The notes below the pieces were generated by a model, which searched no databases, had not been told where the DNA came from, and saw only the letters and a program-made list of their open reading frames with translations. This document shows, piece by piece, positions 48,092-59,194 of a stretch of DNA of 64,000 nucleotides. The DNA is taken from positions 53,720-117,719 of the forward strand of contig NZ_PEAY01000007.1 of NCBI RefSeq assembly GCF_002807665.1. The letters run 5' to 3'. This DNA comes from Neoalteromonas facilis. Lineage in GTDB: Bacteria; Pseudomonadota; Gammaproteobacteria; Enterobacterales; Alteromonadaceae. Each line of letters opens with the position of its first letter. Position 1 is the stretch's first letter. The position numbers and the translations under genes are program-made.

Positions 48092-50248
48092 ATGATTTAC
48101 TCAGGTAGCTGTTTAACAGTTGCAACTCTCGATTCAGCAAGCGACATTGCTGAACTGGTTTTCGATGCATCTGGCTCGGTAAATAAGTTCGACCGTCAAA
48201 CGGTTGAGGAGCTGGATCAAGCCACTCAAGCCATTAAAGCTCAATCAGGCTTAAAAGCCGTTATCGTTCGCAGTGCAAAACCTACCTTTATTGTAGGCGC
48301 GGATATTACCGAATTCACTGGCTTATTCGCTCAGCCTGATGAAGAGGTACTCAGTTGGGTTGCGAAAACATCTCAAGTGTTTGACCGTTTCGAAGATTTA
48401 CCCATCCCAACCGTGTGTGCAGTCAATGGCTTTGCCTTAGGTGGTGGCTGTGAAATGGCATTGGCGTGTGACTTACGCGTGGCTGACACGACAGCTCAAA
48501 TCGGTTTACCTGAAGTAAAACTTGGTCTAATGCCAGGCTTTGGCGGAACGGTCAGATTGCCACGCATTATTGGCTCAGATAACGCATTAGAGTGGATGAC
48601 CACTGGGCGCGATAGAAAGGCGCCTAAAGCCCTAGCTGAAGGCGCTGTTGACGCGGTCGTAGCACCTGACGCATTGGTCGAGGCAGCCATCTCAATGGCG
48701 CAAGACGCAGCCGCTGGCCGTATCAACTGGGAAGCGCGTCGCCAACAGAAGAAAGCACCACTGCAGTTGAATAAAAATGAAGCGATGATGAGCTTTTCAA
48801 CCGCTGCTGCAATGGTTGCTGCGCAAGCAGGTAGACACTACCCTGCACCACACCTTATGGTCGAAACAGTGAAAAACGCCTCAACACTCGACAGAGATGG
48901 CGCACTTAAACTTGAAAATGAAGGCTTTGTAAAACTAGCCAAAACTGATGCCGCAAAAGCACAGATTGGCATTTTCATGGCTGACCAATTGGTTAAGAGC
49001 AAAGGTAAAAAGCAAGCCAAACAAGCAACTAAAACTGTTAATCAAAACGCGGTACTTGGCGCTGGCATCATGGGTGGCGGCATAGCCTATCAAGGTGCCG
49101 TGAAAGGTATTCCGACCGTCATGAAGGATATCAACCAAGCGGCTTTAGATTTAGGCATGAAAGAAGCATCAAGCATTCTGCTTAAAGGTATGCAGCGCGG
49201 TAAAGTCGATGGCGCTAAAATGGCTTCTACCTTGGCTAACATTACCCCAACACTGGAATACAGTGCGATTAAAGACGCTGATCTAGTGGTCGAAGCGGTG
49301 GTAGAGAATCCAAAAGTCAAAGGTATCGTACTGAGCGAAACCGAAGCGGCGGTGGCGGATGATGCGATCATCTGTTCGAACACCTCTACTATTTCTATCA
49401 ATCAGTTGGCGAAGAGCCTCAAAAAGCCTGAGCGTTTCTGTGGCATGCACTTCTTCAACCCTGTGCACAAAATGCCATTGGTTGAAATCATCCGAGGTGA
49501 AGATACCAGTGATGACACTATCGCAACAGTTGTCGCCACAACATTACGCATGGGCAAAACGCCAATCGTTGTCAATGATTGCCCAGGCTTTTTAGTTAAC
49601 CGTGTATTGTTCCCTTACTTTGCAGGTTTTAGTCGCTTGATCCTTGACGGTGCAGATTTCACCGCGGTAGACAAGGTAATGGAGAAGCAATTTGGCTGGC
49701 CAATGGGCCCAGCATACTTGCTCGACGTAGTGGGCATGGATACATCTGATCACGCAGCGGGCGTAATGTCAGCGGGTATTCCAGAGCGCATGCAAAAGAT
49801 TGACAATGACCCAATCACTGTCATGTTCACCAATGACCGCTTGGGTCAGAAGAATGGTAAAGGTTTCTACGACTACGGCGTCGATAAGCGCGGTAAACCA
49901 ATGAAAACGCCATCAGCTACTGCCTATGAATTACTCAAGCCACACGTAGCTGAAACGAAAGAGTTCAGTGCAGAAGACATCATTGCACGCACCATGATCC
50001 CGATGGCTAACGAGGCCATTCGTTGTCTTGAAGAAGGGATCGTTGGTAGTGCAGCAGAAGCCGACATGGCACTTCTGTACGGGCTAGGTTTCCCTCCATT
50101 TAGAGGCGGGATTTTCCGTTACATCGAGACTATGGGATTACAGGCCTTTGTCGATCTAGCTGACAAGTACGCAGATCTTGGCCCTATCTATCAGGTCTCT
50201 GATGGTGTTCGCGAGATGGCTCGCAGCGGCAAATCTTATTTCGCATAA
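48092..50248 (+). CDS. fadB: Fatty-acid oxidation complex alpha subunit (FadB)
   Basis: A 718-residue multifunctional enoyl-CoA hydratase / 3-hydroxyacyl-CoA dehydrogenase. The crotonase domain (1-about 190) has catalytic Glu121 ([14 protein letters not shown]) and Glu141 ([21 protein letters not shown]). The dehydrogenase Rossmann motif [19 protein letters not shown] (about 317) and [15 protein letters not shown] follow. N-terminal [16 protein letters not shown] matches FadB rather than FadJ. It is 21 bp before fadA, in the classical fadBA order. It performs two steps of the beta-oxidation cycle. Confidence 0.96.
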   Translation: MIYSGSCLTVATLDSASDIAELVFDASGSVNKFDRQTVEELDQATQAIKAQSGLKAVIVRSAKPTFIVGADITEFTGLFAQPDEEVLSWVAKTSQVFDRFEDLPIPTVCAVNGFALGGGCEMALACDLRVADTTAQIGLPEVKLGLMPGFGGTVRLPRIIGSDNALEWMTTGRDRKAPKALAEGAVDAVVAPDALVEAAISMAQDAAAGRINWEARRQQKKAPLQLNKNEAMMSFSTAAAMVAAQAGRHYPAPHLMVETVKNASTLDRDGALKLENEGFVKLAKTDAAKAQIGIFMADQLVKSKGKKQAKQATKTVNQNAVLGAGIMGGGIAYQGAVKGIPTVMKDINQAALDLGMKEASSILLKGMQRGKVDGAKMASTLANITPTLEYSAIKDADLVVEAVVENPKVKGIVLSETEAAVADDAIICSNTSTISINQLAKSLKKPERFCGMHFFNPVHKMPLVEIIRGEDTSDDTIATVVATTLRMGKTPIVVNDCPGFLVNRVLFPYFAGFSRLILDGADFTAVDKVMEKQFGWPMGPAYLLDVVGMDTSDHAAGVMSAGIPERMQKIDNDPITVMFTNDRLGQKNGKGFYDYGVDKRGKPMKTPSATAYELLKPHVAETKEFSAEDIIARTMIPMANEAIRCLEEGIVGSAAEADMALLYGLGFPPFRGGIFRYIETMGLQAFVDLADKYADLGPIYQVSDGVREMARSGKSYFA

Positions 50249-51433
<1,185 letters not shown>

Positions 51434-51451
51434 CTTACCCAACCAATCTTA

Positions 51452-51484
51452 AAAAGCCGTAGTTTTCAAACTGCGGCTTTTTTA
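51452..51484 (+). terminator. Terminator after fadA
   Basis: A hairpin of AAAGCCGTAGTTT and AAACTGCGGCTTT (one G-T mismatch in the middle), followed by a T run. It lies about 18 bp after the fadA stop codon. Confidence 0.85.
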
Positions 51485-51606
51485 ATTCCCCCGCAAAAAA
51501 AATCTACACATACGTAACATCAGGTTTTATGCGAAGGAGTAAAACACGTTATTGAGTCCTTTTTTACCGACCAACCACACAAATATTTCACAATCAGAGT
51601 GCTAGT

Positions 51607-52332
51607 ATGACGTTTCAATTGCAACGTCAAATGGAATGGGGAATGAGGATTAAACGGGTTTGCATCATCGGCGCTTCAGGAAAGCTTGGTCAATACATGG
51701 TCCAGCACGCATTAGCGCATGGTTATGAAGTGGTGGGTGTTTGTCGGGCACAAAGCGTTGATAAGTTGGAACACTTTAAGCACCTCATTACTATCGTCCC
51801 CGGCAATACCAATGATCGCGACGTCATTCGACAAGCCGTCAAAGGCTGTGATGCCGTGCTCACCGTTTTAGTTCCGTGGGGTGTTAATCAATATTCATCA
51901 GGCACCGCACAGGCGGTTTTAGACTTTGCAGAACCTCAAGCCAGATTAATTTTTTCCTGTGGTTGGCATATCACCTATGACGGCAAAGATGTGTACTCAT
52001 GGCACTTCAAAGCGCTAATAAAAGTCTTTGGCCCGATTGCTCGCTGGCTACGGCTGGTAGAACTTGATGACCAAGTGGAAGCGTGCAATCGGATATTTGC
52101 TAGCCAACGGCAATGGACAGTAGTGCGAGGCAGTGATTTGCAGGAAGGCGATAGTCAGGGTCTGCCCATTTGGCGAGAGCATGTTGGTGATCCCGCTCTA
52201 CAAAGCAATATTACCCGAAGAATTGATTTTGCCTTATTTATGGTTCACGCGATTGAGGACGAAAGCTTGATCCGCAAAGCGCCGGCTATCGTCAGTTGCC
52301 AAAGTCATTCTGCACTGCAGCACGCGCCATAA
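51607..52332 (+). CDS. NAD(P)-binding NmrA-like protein
   Basis: About 241 residues with an N-terminal Rossmann fold: KRVCIIGASGKLGQYMVQHALAHGYEVVGVCR. Other segments are VPGNTNDRDVIRQAVKGCDAVLTVLVPWGVN and WTVVRGSDLQEGDS. It resembles the NmrA/atypical short-chain dehydrogenase group that binds NAD(P) without a Tyr-Lys dyad. Start choice is unclear: ATGs at 51607, 51631 and 51643 are in frame, and none has a clear ribosome-binding site. It stands alone, 170 bp after fadA. Confidence 0.7.
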   Translation: MTFQLQRQMEWGMRIKRVCIIGASGKLGQYMVQHALAHGYEVVGVCRAQSVDKLEHFKHLITIVPGNTNDRDVIRQAVKGCDAVLTVLVPWGVNQYSSGTAQAVLDFAEPQARLIFSCGWHITYDGKDVYSWHFKALIKVFGPIARWLRLVELDDQVEACNRIFASQRQWTVVRGSDLQEGDSQGLPIWREHVGDPALQSNITRRIDFALFMVHAIEDESLIRKAPAIVSCQSHSALQHAP

Positions 52333-52428
52333 AAAAGCTATGGTCCACCGAAATGGCAAAAATATTGCTAATTGAAAGTAATAAACTAATCTTAGAGTGC
52401 AACAGGACAACGACTCAAAAGGATATTT

Positions 52429-52944
52429 ATGTTCAAGCTTCACAAGATTAAATTAACTTTTATTGCGGTTATTTCCCTACTCACGCTTTTCGGCTGTAGC
52501 TCAAGCTCAGGGCCATTTATACCGGTGGCGCAATACACTTCAGATACAGCACTGTTTGTGTACAGTCCGATCCAAGTGAGAAATGCTCATACCGTTCCAG
52601 TCGTTAAGATCAACGGCAGTGAAGTCACTCGCTTATCCAATGGCGCCTTAGCCATCGTTAACCTCACGCCAGGCTTACATGAAATCGCCTTGTATAAAAT
52701 GGATACGCCTTTCGAAGTGGATCAGGAAGCATTCTACATTGCAACCTTCACTATACAGCAAGGTGAAAGACTCTATTTTCGTTGGCAAGAAGACAAAACC
52801 TATGATGTTTCGCTGACCGCAGACAGTCTAGCCGGACCAATGGACTATCGTTTTGTACCGTCAACAATGGCGAGCAATGAGATCAGTGAGTCAAAAATTA
52901 AAACCGTGTCGATAGTACCTACCATTGCATCGATATCTTCCTGA
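52429..52944 (+). CDS. Small lipoprotein with DUF2846-like beta domain
   Basis: A 171-residue lipoprotein with signal KLTFIAVISLLTLFGC (lipid Cys23) and a beta-rich domain (TALFVYSPIQVRNAHTVPVVKINGSEVTRLSNGALAIVNLTPGLHEIALYK), the layout of DUF2846-type envelope proteins. Function is unknown. The C-terminal 25 residues are Ser/Ile-rich and lack structure. It is not obviously in an operon with its neighbours. Confidence 0.7.
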   Translation: MFKLHKIKLTFIAVISLLTLFGCSSSSGPFIPVAQYTSDTALFVYSPIQVRNAHTVPVVKINGSEVTRLSNGALAIVNLTPGLHEIALYKMDTPFEVDQEAFYIATFTIQQGERLYFRWQEDKTYDVSLTADSLAGPMDYRFVPSTMASNEISESKIKTVSIVPTIASISS

Positions 52945-53053
52945 AACGCTGGTGCGGCATCAGCGAACTCTCGCTGATGTCGCGTGAATGTATTGTTTTG
53001 TCGAAGTACCTTAAACCTAACCATAATCGGCATGTAAAAGTGTGTAAGTCCGT

Positions 53054-54325
53054 TTGATGCAAAAAATCACTACAACACTCGCACAGATCTTTTGTACTTT
53101 GCTTGTGCTGTTAGCTGCCGTAGGCCACGCCGATACATCATTGCGTGATCCGGATAAGTTTTATCATAAGGTGATGAATGCCGCGCCTTATGTCCCTGCC
53201 GATCTGTCCGTTCATTCATTATCATGCAAAATAGGCATAAGAAAAGATAAACAACACTACCGCTCAGCTAACACCATCGATTATTCAAAAGCCCAGTGGA
53301 GCGAGCGTGTAGCAGCGGATTGGCATTATTTAGACAGCGCCAATGAATTAGGCCGGATCGCGATCATTGATTTTGCGCTCAATTCCAAACAGGAATTAGC
53401 TTATCGTTATCTCGCTAATGCGAGACACAACGAACTATACGAGCCCTGGAGCTCTTCTAAAATTTTCGCATACGCGGGTGCCATTGCGACACTCCGACAA
53501 TCTGGTATTGGCGCCACCAGCCACATAGGTGATGTCAGCGTAGCTGATTTGATTACCAGTATTCACAGTTACCGTCCAACCCACAAAGCGCCTGACGATT
53601 CAAACGCTATTGCAACGTTTTTCGCCAATATTGCTGGCAGAGACTATCTTACCGCTCTATTCCACGACCAGTGGTTACGGATGGACGATACCAACGTCCG
53701 TTTTCGCGGTGCCTATGGTCTAGAGGCGTATAAGCCTACCGCTAAACGCTGGGTTGATGGTGCTTATAGTGTTCCGCTCAATGGGTTTAAACGTGCATCG
53801 GACGACCCTGGTTACCAGTCTTATCTTTGCTCCAAGTGCGGCAAGACAGGGAATAAACCCATGTCAGCGTTGGCACAAGCAGAGTGGCTAAAGCGACTGG
53901 CAAGCCATACTCGCGTCACTGCCACACAACAGCCGTACCTTAAAGAAAATGACGTTAGCATTTTGTTTTACGGTGACGATGGTCGAGGCGGCATGATGGC
54001 TGGGATCAGTACCATGCTCGCAGATGCCATCGCGATAGCAATTGACCCAAGCAATCAAAAGACGAGTAAAGAGGTCCTCGATCAAGCAACCAACGGGCAG
54101 TGGCGAATTTTCCAGAAAATTGGCTGGGGCCCGAGTGAAACTAGAGGTGCAGGCGAAACCGTCGTGTTAGCCCATGTTTGCTTGCCTGAATTTGACGGTG
54201 GACGAGAATTCACGCTAGCAGCCCAGACCGCACAATCAGGTACGGGCGATGAGTTTGTAGGCTATGCTGGAATAAAAATGCAACACTTGCTCAATCAGAG
54301 CATAAGGCGGCTGTTAAATCGATAA
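53054..54325 (+). CDS. Secreted beta-lactamase-fold (SxxK) hydrolase-like protein
   Basis: 423 residues with a signal peptide (LAQIFCTLLVLLAAVGHADT). EPWSSSKIFAYAGAIATLRQ places a SxxK pair at S133/K136, the nucleophile and base of the penicillin-binding/beta-lactamase fold. DDSNAIATFFANIAGRDYL (about 181-199) sits where an SDN-type motif would be, with the order changed to DSN. A KTG triplet at 264-266 comes earlier than expected for the third motif, and a CSKC pair (259/262) is unusual. So the fold is likely but the activity is not proven; esterase, peptidase or inactive are all possible. Confidence 0.55.
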   Translation: MMQKITTTLAQIFCTLLVLLAAVGHADTSLRDPDKFYHKVMNAAPYVPADLSVHSLSCKIGIRKDKQHYRSANTIDYSKAQWSERVAADWHYLDSANELGRIAIIDFALNSKQELAYRYLANARHNELYEPWSSSKIFAYAGAIATLRQSGIGATSHIGDVSVADLITSIHSYRPTHKAPDDSNAIATFFANIAGRDYLTALFHDQWLRMDDTNVRFRGAYGLEAYKPTAKRWVDGAYSVPLNGFKRASDDPGYQSYLCSKCGKTGNKPMSALAQAEWLKRLASHTRVTATQQPYLKENDVSILFYGDDGRGGMMAGISTMLADAIAIAIDPSNQKTSKEVLDQATNGQWRIFQKIGWGPSETRGAGETVVLAHVCLPEFDGGREFTLAAQTAQSGTGDEFVGYAGIKMQHLLNQSIRRLLNR

Positions 54326-54493
54326 ATGTAAACAGCCTGTCTCGCCATAGACTACGCTTTAACGAGGCTTTGATAATGGTTAATGCGAATCGTGGCGTAT
54401 ATCGCAAAGCTAGTTTTTTATGAATATTTTCATTTGTGTTTACTAATTGAGCAACGGTAGTATTGCACTCAACATTTGGCATTGAATAGATGT

Positions 54494-55489
54494 ATGGAAA
54501 CCAAAGTCAGAACGCTTGAAGAATCAATAATCATGACCATCAGCGGCGCCATATCGCTATGCTTGGTGCCTTTCGTGATTATTCGCTTTCTACAGCAAGA
54601 CTTCTCGGTTGCAGTTTTAAATACTGTTGCGGTATCCATCACTGCCGCGATATTTTTCCAAGTTTACATTACGCATACGGTTAATTTTGCTCGCTGGGGA
54701 TTATCCCTGCTCAGCGTTTTCGTCATGATCATGACGATCGCTCTCAAAGGCCCAGACCAAATTGTGTGGGCTTACCCCGCACTCACGACCGTTTTCTTTC
54801 TACTCTCCCCCAGCGTGGCGTTGATTATCACGGTTTTATTTTTGGCCAGCGTTATATTGATCATCTGGCCCATGTCGAGTGCATTCTTTGTATTGAAATT
54901 TGCCGTATCGGCAGGTGCTACTTTGCTGTTTTGTTATGCATTTGCCAGCAGAACACACCGACATCAGCAATTTTTGGAACAAATTGCGACATCCGATCCA
55001 TTGACACAAATTGGCAACCGCCGAGCTCTCGAAGAAAAGTTACTGGCCACAATCGAACGGTTACGTCGCTACCCAGACCAAACCTGTTCGCTGATCATGA
55101 TGGATATCGACTTATTCAAACAAATTAATGATCAATTTGGTCACGCTGTAGGTGACGAAGTACTCAAGCAATTTACTACCACTATCAGTGATCGTATTCG
55201 CCAGAGCGATAACATCTATCGCCTAGGAGGTGAAGAATTTGTCGTCGTAGTAGAAAATACCGCACAACGTGAAGCTGGCGTGCTGGCTGATACTCTCGTA
55301 GAAGCCATCAGAGAGACTCAATGGCCAGAACAAGCGTTGAAAGTTACGATGTCTTGTGGGGTTGCAGAATTCAATCGCAATGAGACGGCGTATGAATGGA
55401 TCGCAAGAGCGGATGCTGCTATGTACAAAGCGAAAACTCAGGGGCGCGATCAGAGTCACGTGGCAGAGCCTGTTCTGTCTTACTCGTAA
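54494..55489 (+). CDS. Membrane diguanylate cyclase (GGDEF)
   Basis: 331 residues from ATG 54494 (a TTG 18 bp earlier is also in frame). About five or six hydrophobic helices span residues 15-150. A GGDEF domain follows with DPLTQIGNRRALEEKL, DIDLFKQINDQFGHAVGDEVL and the active loop YRLGGEEFVVVV. An RxxD inhibitory site (RQSD) lies five residues before GGEEF, so it is probably product-inhibited by cyclic di-GMP. No EAL domain or extra sensor domain is present. Its end overlaps the convergent alr gene by 10 bp. Confidence 0.92.
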   Translation: METKVRTLEESIIMTISGAISLCLVPFVIIRFLQQDFSVAVLNTVAVSITAAIFFQVYITHTVNFARWGLSLLSVFVMIMTIALKGPDQIVWAYPALTTVFFLLSPSVALIITVLFLASVILIIWPMSSAFFVLKFAVSAGATLLFCYAFASRTHRHQQFLEQIATSDPLTQIGNRRALEEKLLATIERLRRYPDQTCSLIMMDIDLFKQINDQFGHAVGDEVLKQFTTTISDRIRQSDNIYRLGGEEFVVVVENTAQREAGVLADTLVEAIRETQWPEQALKVTMSCGVAEFNRNETAYEWIARADAAMYKAKTQGRDQSHVAEPVLSYS

Positions 55490-56544
55490 GCTCTTGGAAC
55501 CCTGTCTGACACACGGGTGATAAGTTCATAGTCTATAGTACCGGCACAATGTGCGACTTCGTCAACACTCTGATTTTTGCCCCACAGTTCAACCATGTCT
55601 CCGATTTCTAATCCTTGCGCATCCGTCACATCAAAGGTCAACATATCCATTGATACTCTGCCCGCTAACAATATTCGCTGGCCTTTACACCATGCAGGCG
55701 TGCCATTTCGAGCGTGACGAGGATAGCCATCTGCATAACCAATAGCCACTGTGGCTATTGTTGTTTCTCTATCTGCCGTCCATGTGGCGCCATAGCCCAC
55801 ACTTTCGCCGGGCTGAATAGTTCTCATTGCAATGATGGGGGCGAATAGCGTCATGACAGGCTCAAGTGGCAAATTGAGCTCAGTCTGACTTGAACGCCCA
55901 CCATACAGCGCTATACCGGCCCTATTCCACGCGCCATGGGCATTACTCCATTGCACGATACCCGCTGAATTCGCCACACTCACTGGATAGTGATAGCGCG
56001 CTAAAATCTGCTGCAATGCGTCTAATTGCTTTTGTGTATGTGCATTATTCTCTTCATCGGCACAAGCCAGATGGGTGAATATGATGACATCGCCGGTGAG
56101 TAATTCTGCGTACTGGGAAAATACCGTATCCAGCTCTTGCGGCATTAATCCTAATCGGTGCATACCCGTGTCGATCTTGAGCCAAAGCGAATGAGGCCTT
56201 TGTGACAACGCGGCAATCCAATCTAGTTGAGCCAAACGATGCACCACCAACGTCACATTATTTTCTGCAGCCCAGCGCGCCTCGCTTTTACTGTATGGCC
56301 CCTCTAACGCAATAATTGCCTTTGTAATGCCTTGCTCTCGCAATTCTCGCGCTTCATCCATAAAGGCGACCGCTAAACAATCAGCATCTTGCTCAAGCGC
56401 ACGAGATACCGCTAACGCGCCGTGCCCATAGGCATTTGCCTTTATTACAGCAAGGGTTTTACCCGTAGGATTCAAGCGTTGAATAAAACGAAAGTTCTGC
56501 CTTAGTGCATTAAGGTCAATGGTTGCTACAGTGGTTCGTGCCAA
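55480..56544 (-). CDS. alr: Alanine racemase
   Basis: A 354-residue PLP enzyme that interconverts L- and D-alanine for peptidoglycan. The PLP Lys is K35 (AVIKANAYGHGA). The C-terminal domain has the second catalytic Tyr in GESVGYGATWTADRE, plus YADGYPRHARNG and GRVSMDMLTFDV. The length is normal. It is divergent from the symporter/murQ/namZ cluster with a 114-bp spacer that carries a nested palindrome. Confidence 0.95.
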   Translation of the reverse strand: MARTTVATIDLNALRQNFRFIQRLNPTGKTLAVIKANAYGHGALAVSRALEQDADCLAVAFMDEARELREQGITKAIIALEGPYSKSEARWAAENNVTLVVHRLAQLDWIAALSQRPHSLWLKIDTGMHRLGLMPQELDTVFSQYAELLTGDVIIFTHLACADEENNAHTQKQLDALQQILARYHYPVSVANSAGIVQWSNAHGAWNRAGIALYGGRSSQTELNLPLEPVMTLFAPIIAMRTIQPGESVGYGATWTADRETTIATVAIGYADGYPRHARNGTPAWCKGQRILLAGRVSMDMLTFDVTDAQGLEIGDMVELWGKNQSVDEVAHCAGTIDYELITRVSDRVPRAYE

Positions 56545-56586
56545 GAAATTAGTCCAATTTATCGATAAGAAAGGAATATTATTCCA

Positions 56587-56632
56587 GTATGTACATATTT
56601 TTAAGAATAAAGTATTCTTTATTTATACATAC
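56587..56632. promoter_or_regulatory. Nested palindrome in the alr / symporter promoter region
   Basis: Inner inverted repeat: AAGAATA (56603-56609), 3-nt spacer, TATTCTT (56613-56619), perfect. Outer arms GTATGTA (56587-56593) and TACATAC (56626-56632) are also perfect and nearly co-centred (56609.5 against 56611). It lies in the 114 bp between divergent alr and the symporter gene. It is likely an operator for a dimeric repressor or activator; the protein is unknown. No regulator gene is adjacent. Confidence 0.5.
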
Positions 56633-56658
56633 TTTATTCAAAGCGTAAACATACCGCA

Positions 56659-58248
56659 ATGCTTAACCAATATTCTAGTGTCGACATCGCAGTATTTATA
56701 GCCTACCTACTTCTACTTGCTATCAGCGGTTATATGTTTAGTCGCAAAGCCAACAGCGCGAGTGATTATTTCCTCGGTGGCAATGCTATGCCCGTATGGG
56801 CTGTTGCCATATCTGTACTAGCCACTTCGCAATCCGCAGCCACTTTTCTGGGAGGCCCGGATCAAGGCTACCGTGGCGATCTCAGTTATCTGGCCAGCAA
56901 CATTGGCGCGTTTATCGCCGCATTGATTGTCAGCCTCGTATTAATACCGCGTTTTTATCAGGCACGTGTATTCACTGTGTATGAATTATTACAAGACCGT
57001 TTTGGCAGCCAAGCGAAACAGCAAGCTGGCAGTGTTTACCTGTTTGGGCGATTGTTAGCAAGTGGGGCACGCCTCTACATGGCGGCAATTGCAGTCTCAA
57101 TGATCTTATTTGGCGACATTGCAGCATCCAGTGTGGTAAGTGCAACGCTGATCATCACCCTTTGTGGCCTGTTATATACTGTATACGGTGGCGTTCGCAG
57201 TGTTATTTACAGTGATGTTATTCAATGTGTCGTTTATGTCAGTGCTGCTATCGCCGTTATCATCTGGTTACTCAGTACGATCCCCGCCGATTTGAGTACG
57301 CTGATCAGTGCTCTACAGCAACCGCTAGATGGTGCTCAATCGAAACTTACCCTTTTTGACTGGCGTTGGGATTTTTCTGCTGGCGGTGCTTTTACCATGT
57401 GGTCGGTACTAACGGGTTTTGTATTGTTAAACATTGCCGCTTTTGGTCTGGACCAAGACATGACGCAGAGGGTATTAACCTGTAAAACCGCCAAGCAAGG
57501 GGCATCAGCTATGATGATGTCTATCGTGTTGGTGATCCCGGTAATGCTGTTATTCATCACCATTGGCCTATTGCTATACATCTACTACCAGCGACCCGAT
57601 GTGATGCAACTCGCCCATCACGCAGATGCTGCGCCATCGTTTGCTGGAGAAACCGTCACCATCTTTATGTACTACGTGCTGACCGAATTGCCCGCAGGAT
57701 TAAAAGCCTGGGTCACTATTGGCATCATTGCCGCAGCTCTCTCAACCCTGAATTCAGGATTGAATTCGATGGCGTCTGTTGTCGTCAATGATATGTTGAA
57801 ACCTCACTTTGCTAAGCGTGAACATGCGCTCAGTGCACAACAAGAAGTGCGCTATGGTCAATGGATGATGGCGATCGTTGCCATATTGTTAGCGAGCGTT
57901 GCCTGTATTTGTTTCTACTGGCAACAATATACTGATACGCCCCTGTTACAATTTGCACTAAGCGTTATGGTATTTTCCTATAGCGGATTATTAGGGGTCT
58001 ATATTGCTGCACTGTTTAGCAATCGCGGCTCCAAGCTCAGTGTTTTGCTAGCGCTCGTTGTTGGCTTTGCGGTTCCACTAGCACTCCAGCCATACGTGCT
58101 ATCGATTTGGTACCCAAGTGACTCACCGGTATCTATCGCATTTACCTGGCAATTAATGCTCGGCACCGTCGCAGCAACATTGGTGTGTTTATGTGGCAAG
58201 CCAGCATCACCCGCTACCGCCAATCCCCCTACTGTTAAAGCAGGCTAA
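56659..58248 (+). CDS. Sodium:solute symporter (SSS family)
   Basis: 529 residues with about 13 hydrophobic helices, of the SSS family (PutP/SGLT fold). Markers are [93 protein letters not shown] and [23 protein letters not shown]. It starts a three-gene unit with murQ (5 bp downstream) and namZ. By context it may carry MurNAc or its disaccharides into the cell, driven by the sodium gradient from NQR. This substrate is an inference; the family also transports sugars, amino acids and sialic acid. Confidence 0.9.
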   Translation: MLNQYSSVDIAVFIAYLLLLAISGYMFSRKANSASDYFLGGNAMPVWAVAISVLATSQSAATFLGGPDQGYRGDLSYLASNIGAFIAALIVSLVLIPRFYQARVFTVYELLQDRFGSQAKQQAGSVYLFGRLLASGARLYMAAIAVSMILFGDIAASSVVSATLIITLCGLLYTVYGGVRSVIYSDVIQCVVYVSAAIAVIIWLLSTIPADLSTLISALQQPLDGAQSKLTLFDWRWDFSAGGAFTMWSVLTGFVLLNIAAFGLDQDMTQRVLTCKTAKQGASAMMMSIVLVIPVMLLFITIGLLLYIYYQRPDVMQLAHHADAAPSFAGETVTIFMYYVLTELPAGLKAWVTIGIIAAALSTLNSGLNSMASVVVNDMLKPHFAKREHALSAQQEVRYGQWMMAIVAILLASVACICFYWQQYTDTPLLQFALSVMVFSYSGLLGVYIAALFSNRGSKLSVLLALVVGFAVPLALQPYVLSIWYPSDSPVSIAFTWQLMLGTVAATLVCLCGKPASPATANPPTVKAG

Positions 58249-58252
58249 TTTT

Positions 58253-59194
58253 ATGTCTAACAATACTTCGTCAACCACGGCCCAATTATTGGATCAACTC
58301 GAACAAATCGTGTCTGAAGGACGCAACCCAGACACCATGGACATTGACCTGCTAGGCACAGAAGACATTCTTAAAAAGATCAATAACGAGGATCAGAAAG
58401 TCGCGGCTGCGGTCGCCCAATGTATCCCCGAAATTGCCAAGGCGGTCGATACCATAGTCGAGCGCATTCAGCGAGGTGGGCGTTTGCTATACATCGGGGC
58501 AGGTACCAGTGGCCGCTTAGGCATACTCGATGCCGTCGAATGTCGCCCCACGTTCAGCGTGCCCGATACGCTCGTTCAAGGGATTATTGCGGGAGGCGAA
58601 ACCGCCATTCAGCATGCAGTCGAAGGCGCTGAAGACGATAGACAAGGTGGCATTGCTGATCTGCAAAATCTTAATGTAAGTGCAAACGATACGGTTGTGG
58701 GCATTGCCGCCAGTGGCAGAACGCCGTATGTTCTAGGCGCTCTGGATTATGCTAAAACAGTTGATGCCGCGACGGTCTCTATCACCTGTAACCCCGGCTC
58801 TGCCTTGCTGGAAGCTGCAAACATAGGCATTTGTGCTGTGGTAGGGCCAGAATGCTTAACCGGTTCTACCCGCATGAAATCAGGTACCGCACAGAAATTA
58901 ATACTGAATATGTTGAGCACCGCCAGCATGATCCGATTGGGTAAGAGCTATCAAAACTTAATGGTCGATGTGAACGCATCAAATGAGAAACTACGCGCCA
59001 GAGCCATTCGTATTGTCATGCAGGCCACTCAATGCGAAGCTGATACTGCTGAAGCAGCGCTGGAATCGTCCAATAACAATGCCAAACTAGCGATACTCAT
59101 GATCTTAACGAACACTGATGCCGCAACAGCGACTGATTTGCTGAATGACAATAAGGGCTTTCTGCGACAAGCCGTCGAGGTACACAATGGTTAA
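58253..59194 (+). CDS. murQ: N-acetylmuramic acid 6-phosphate etherase
   Basis: A 313-residue enzyme that cleaves the lactyl ether of MurNAc-6-phosphate to give GlcNAc-6-phosphate and lactate, for recycling of peptidoglycan. The SIS domain includes [40 protein letters not shown] and [37 protein letters not shown] 58253 gives the normal N-terminus ([23 protein letters not shown]). It overlaps namZ by 8 bp. The kinase that would supply its substrate (anmK, or another sugar kinase) is not in the window. Confidence 0.95.
   Translation: MSNNTSSTTAQLLDQLEQIVSEGRNPDTMDIDLLGTEDILKKINNEDQKVAAAVAQCIPEIAKAVDTIVERIQRGGRLLYIGAGTSGRLGILDAVECRPTFSVPDTLVQGIIAGGETAIQHAVEGAEDDRQGGIADLQNLNVSANDTVVGIAASGRTPYVLGALDYAKTVDAATVSITCNPGSALLEAANIGICAVVGPECLTGSTRMKSGTAQKLILNMLSTASMIRLGKSYQNLMVDVNASNEKLRARAIRIVMQATQCEADTAEAALESSNNNAKLAILMILTNTDAATATDLLNDNKGFLRQAVEVHNG

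Noticed and set aside
53839-53850. Catalytic KTG motif in the SxxK protein
   Set aside because: The KTG triplet lies before a helix that resembles the region preceding the third beta-lactamase motif, so it is probably coincidental.
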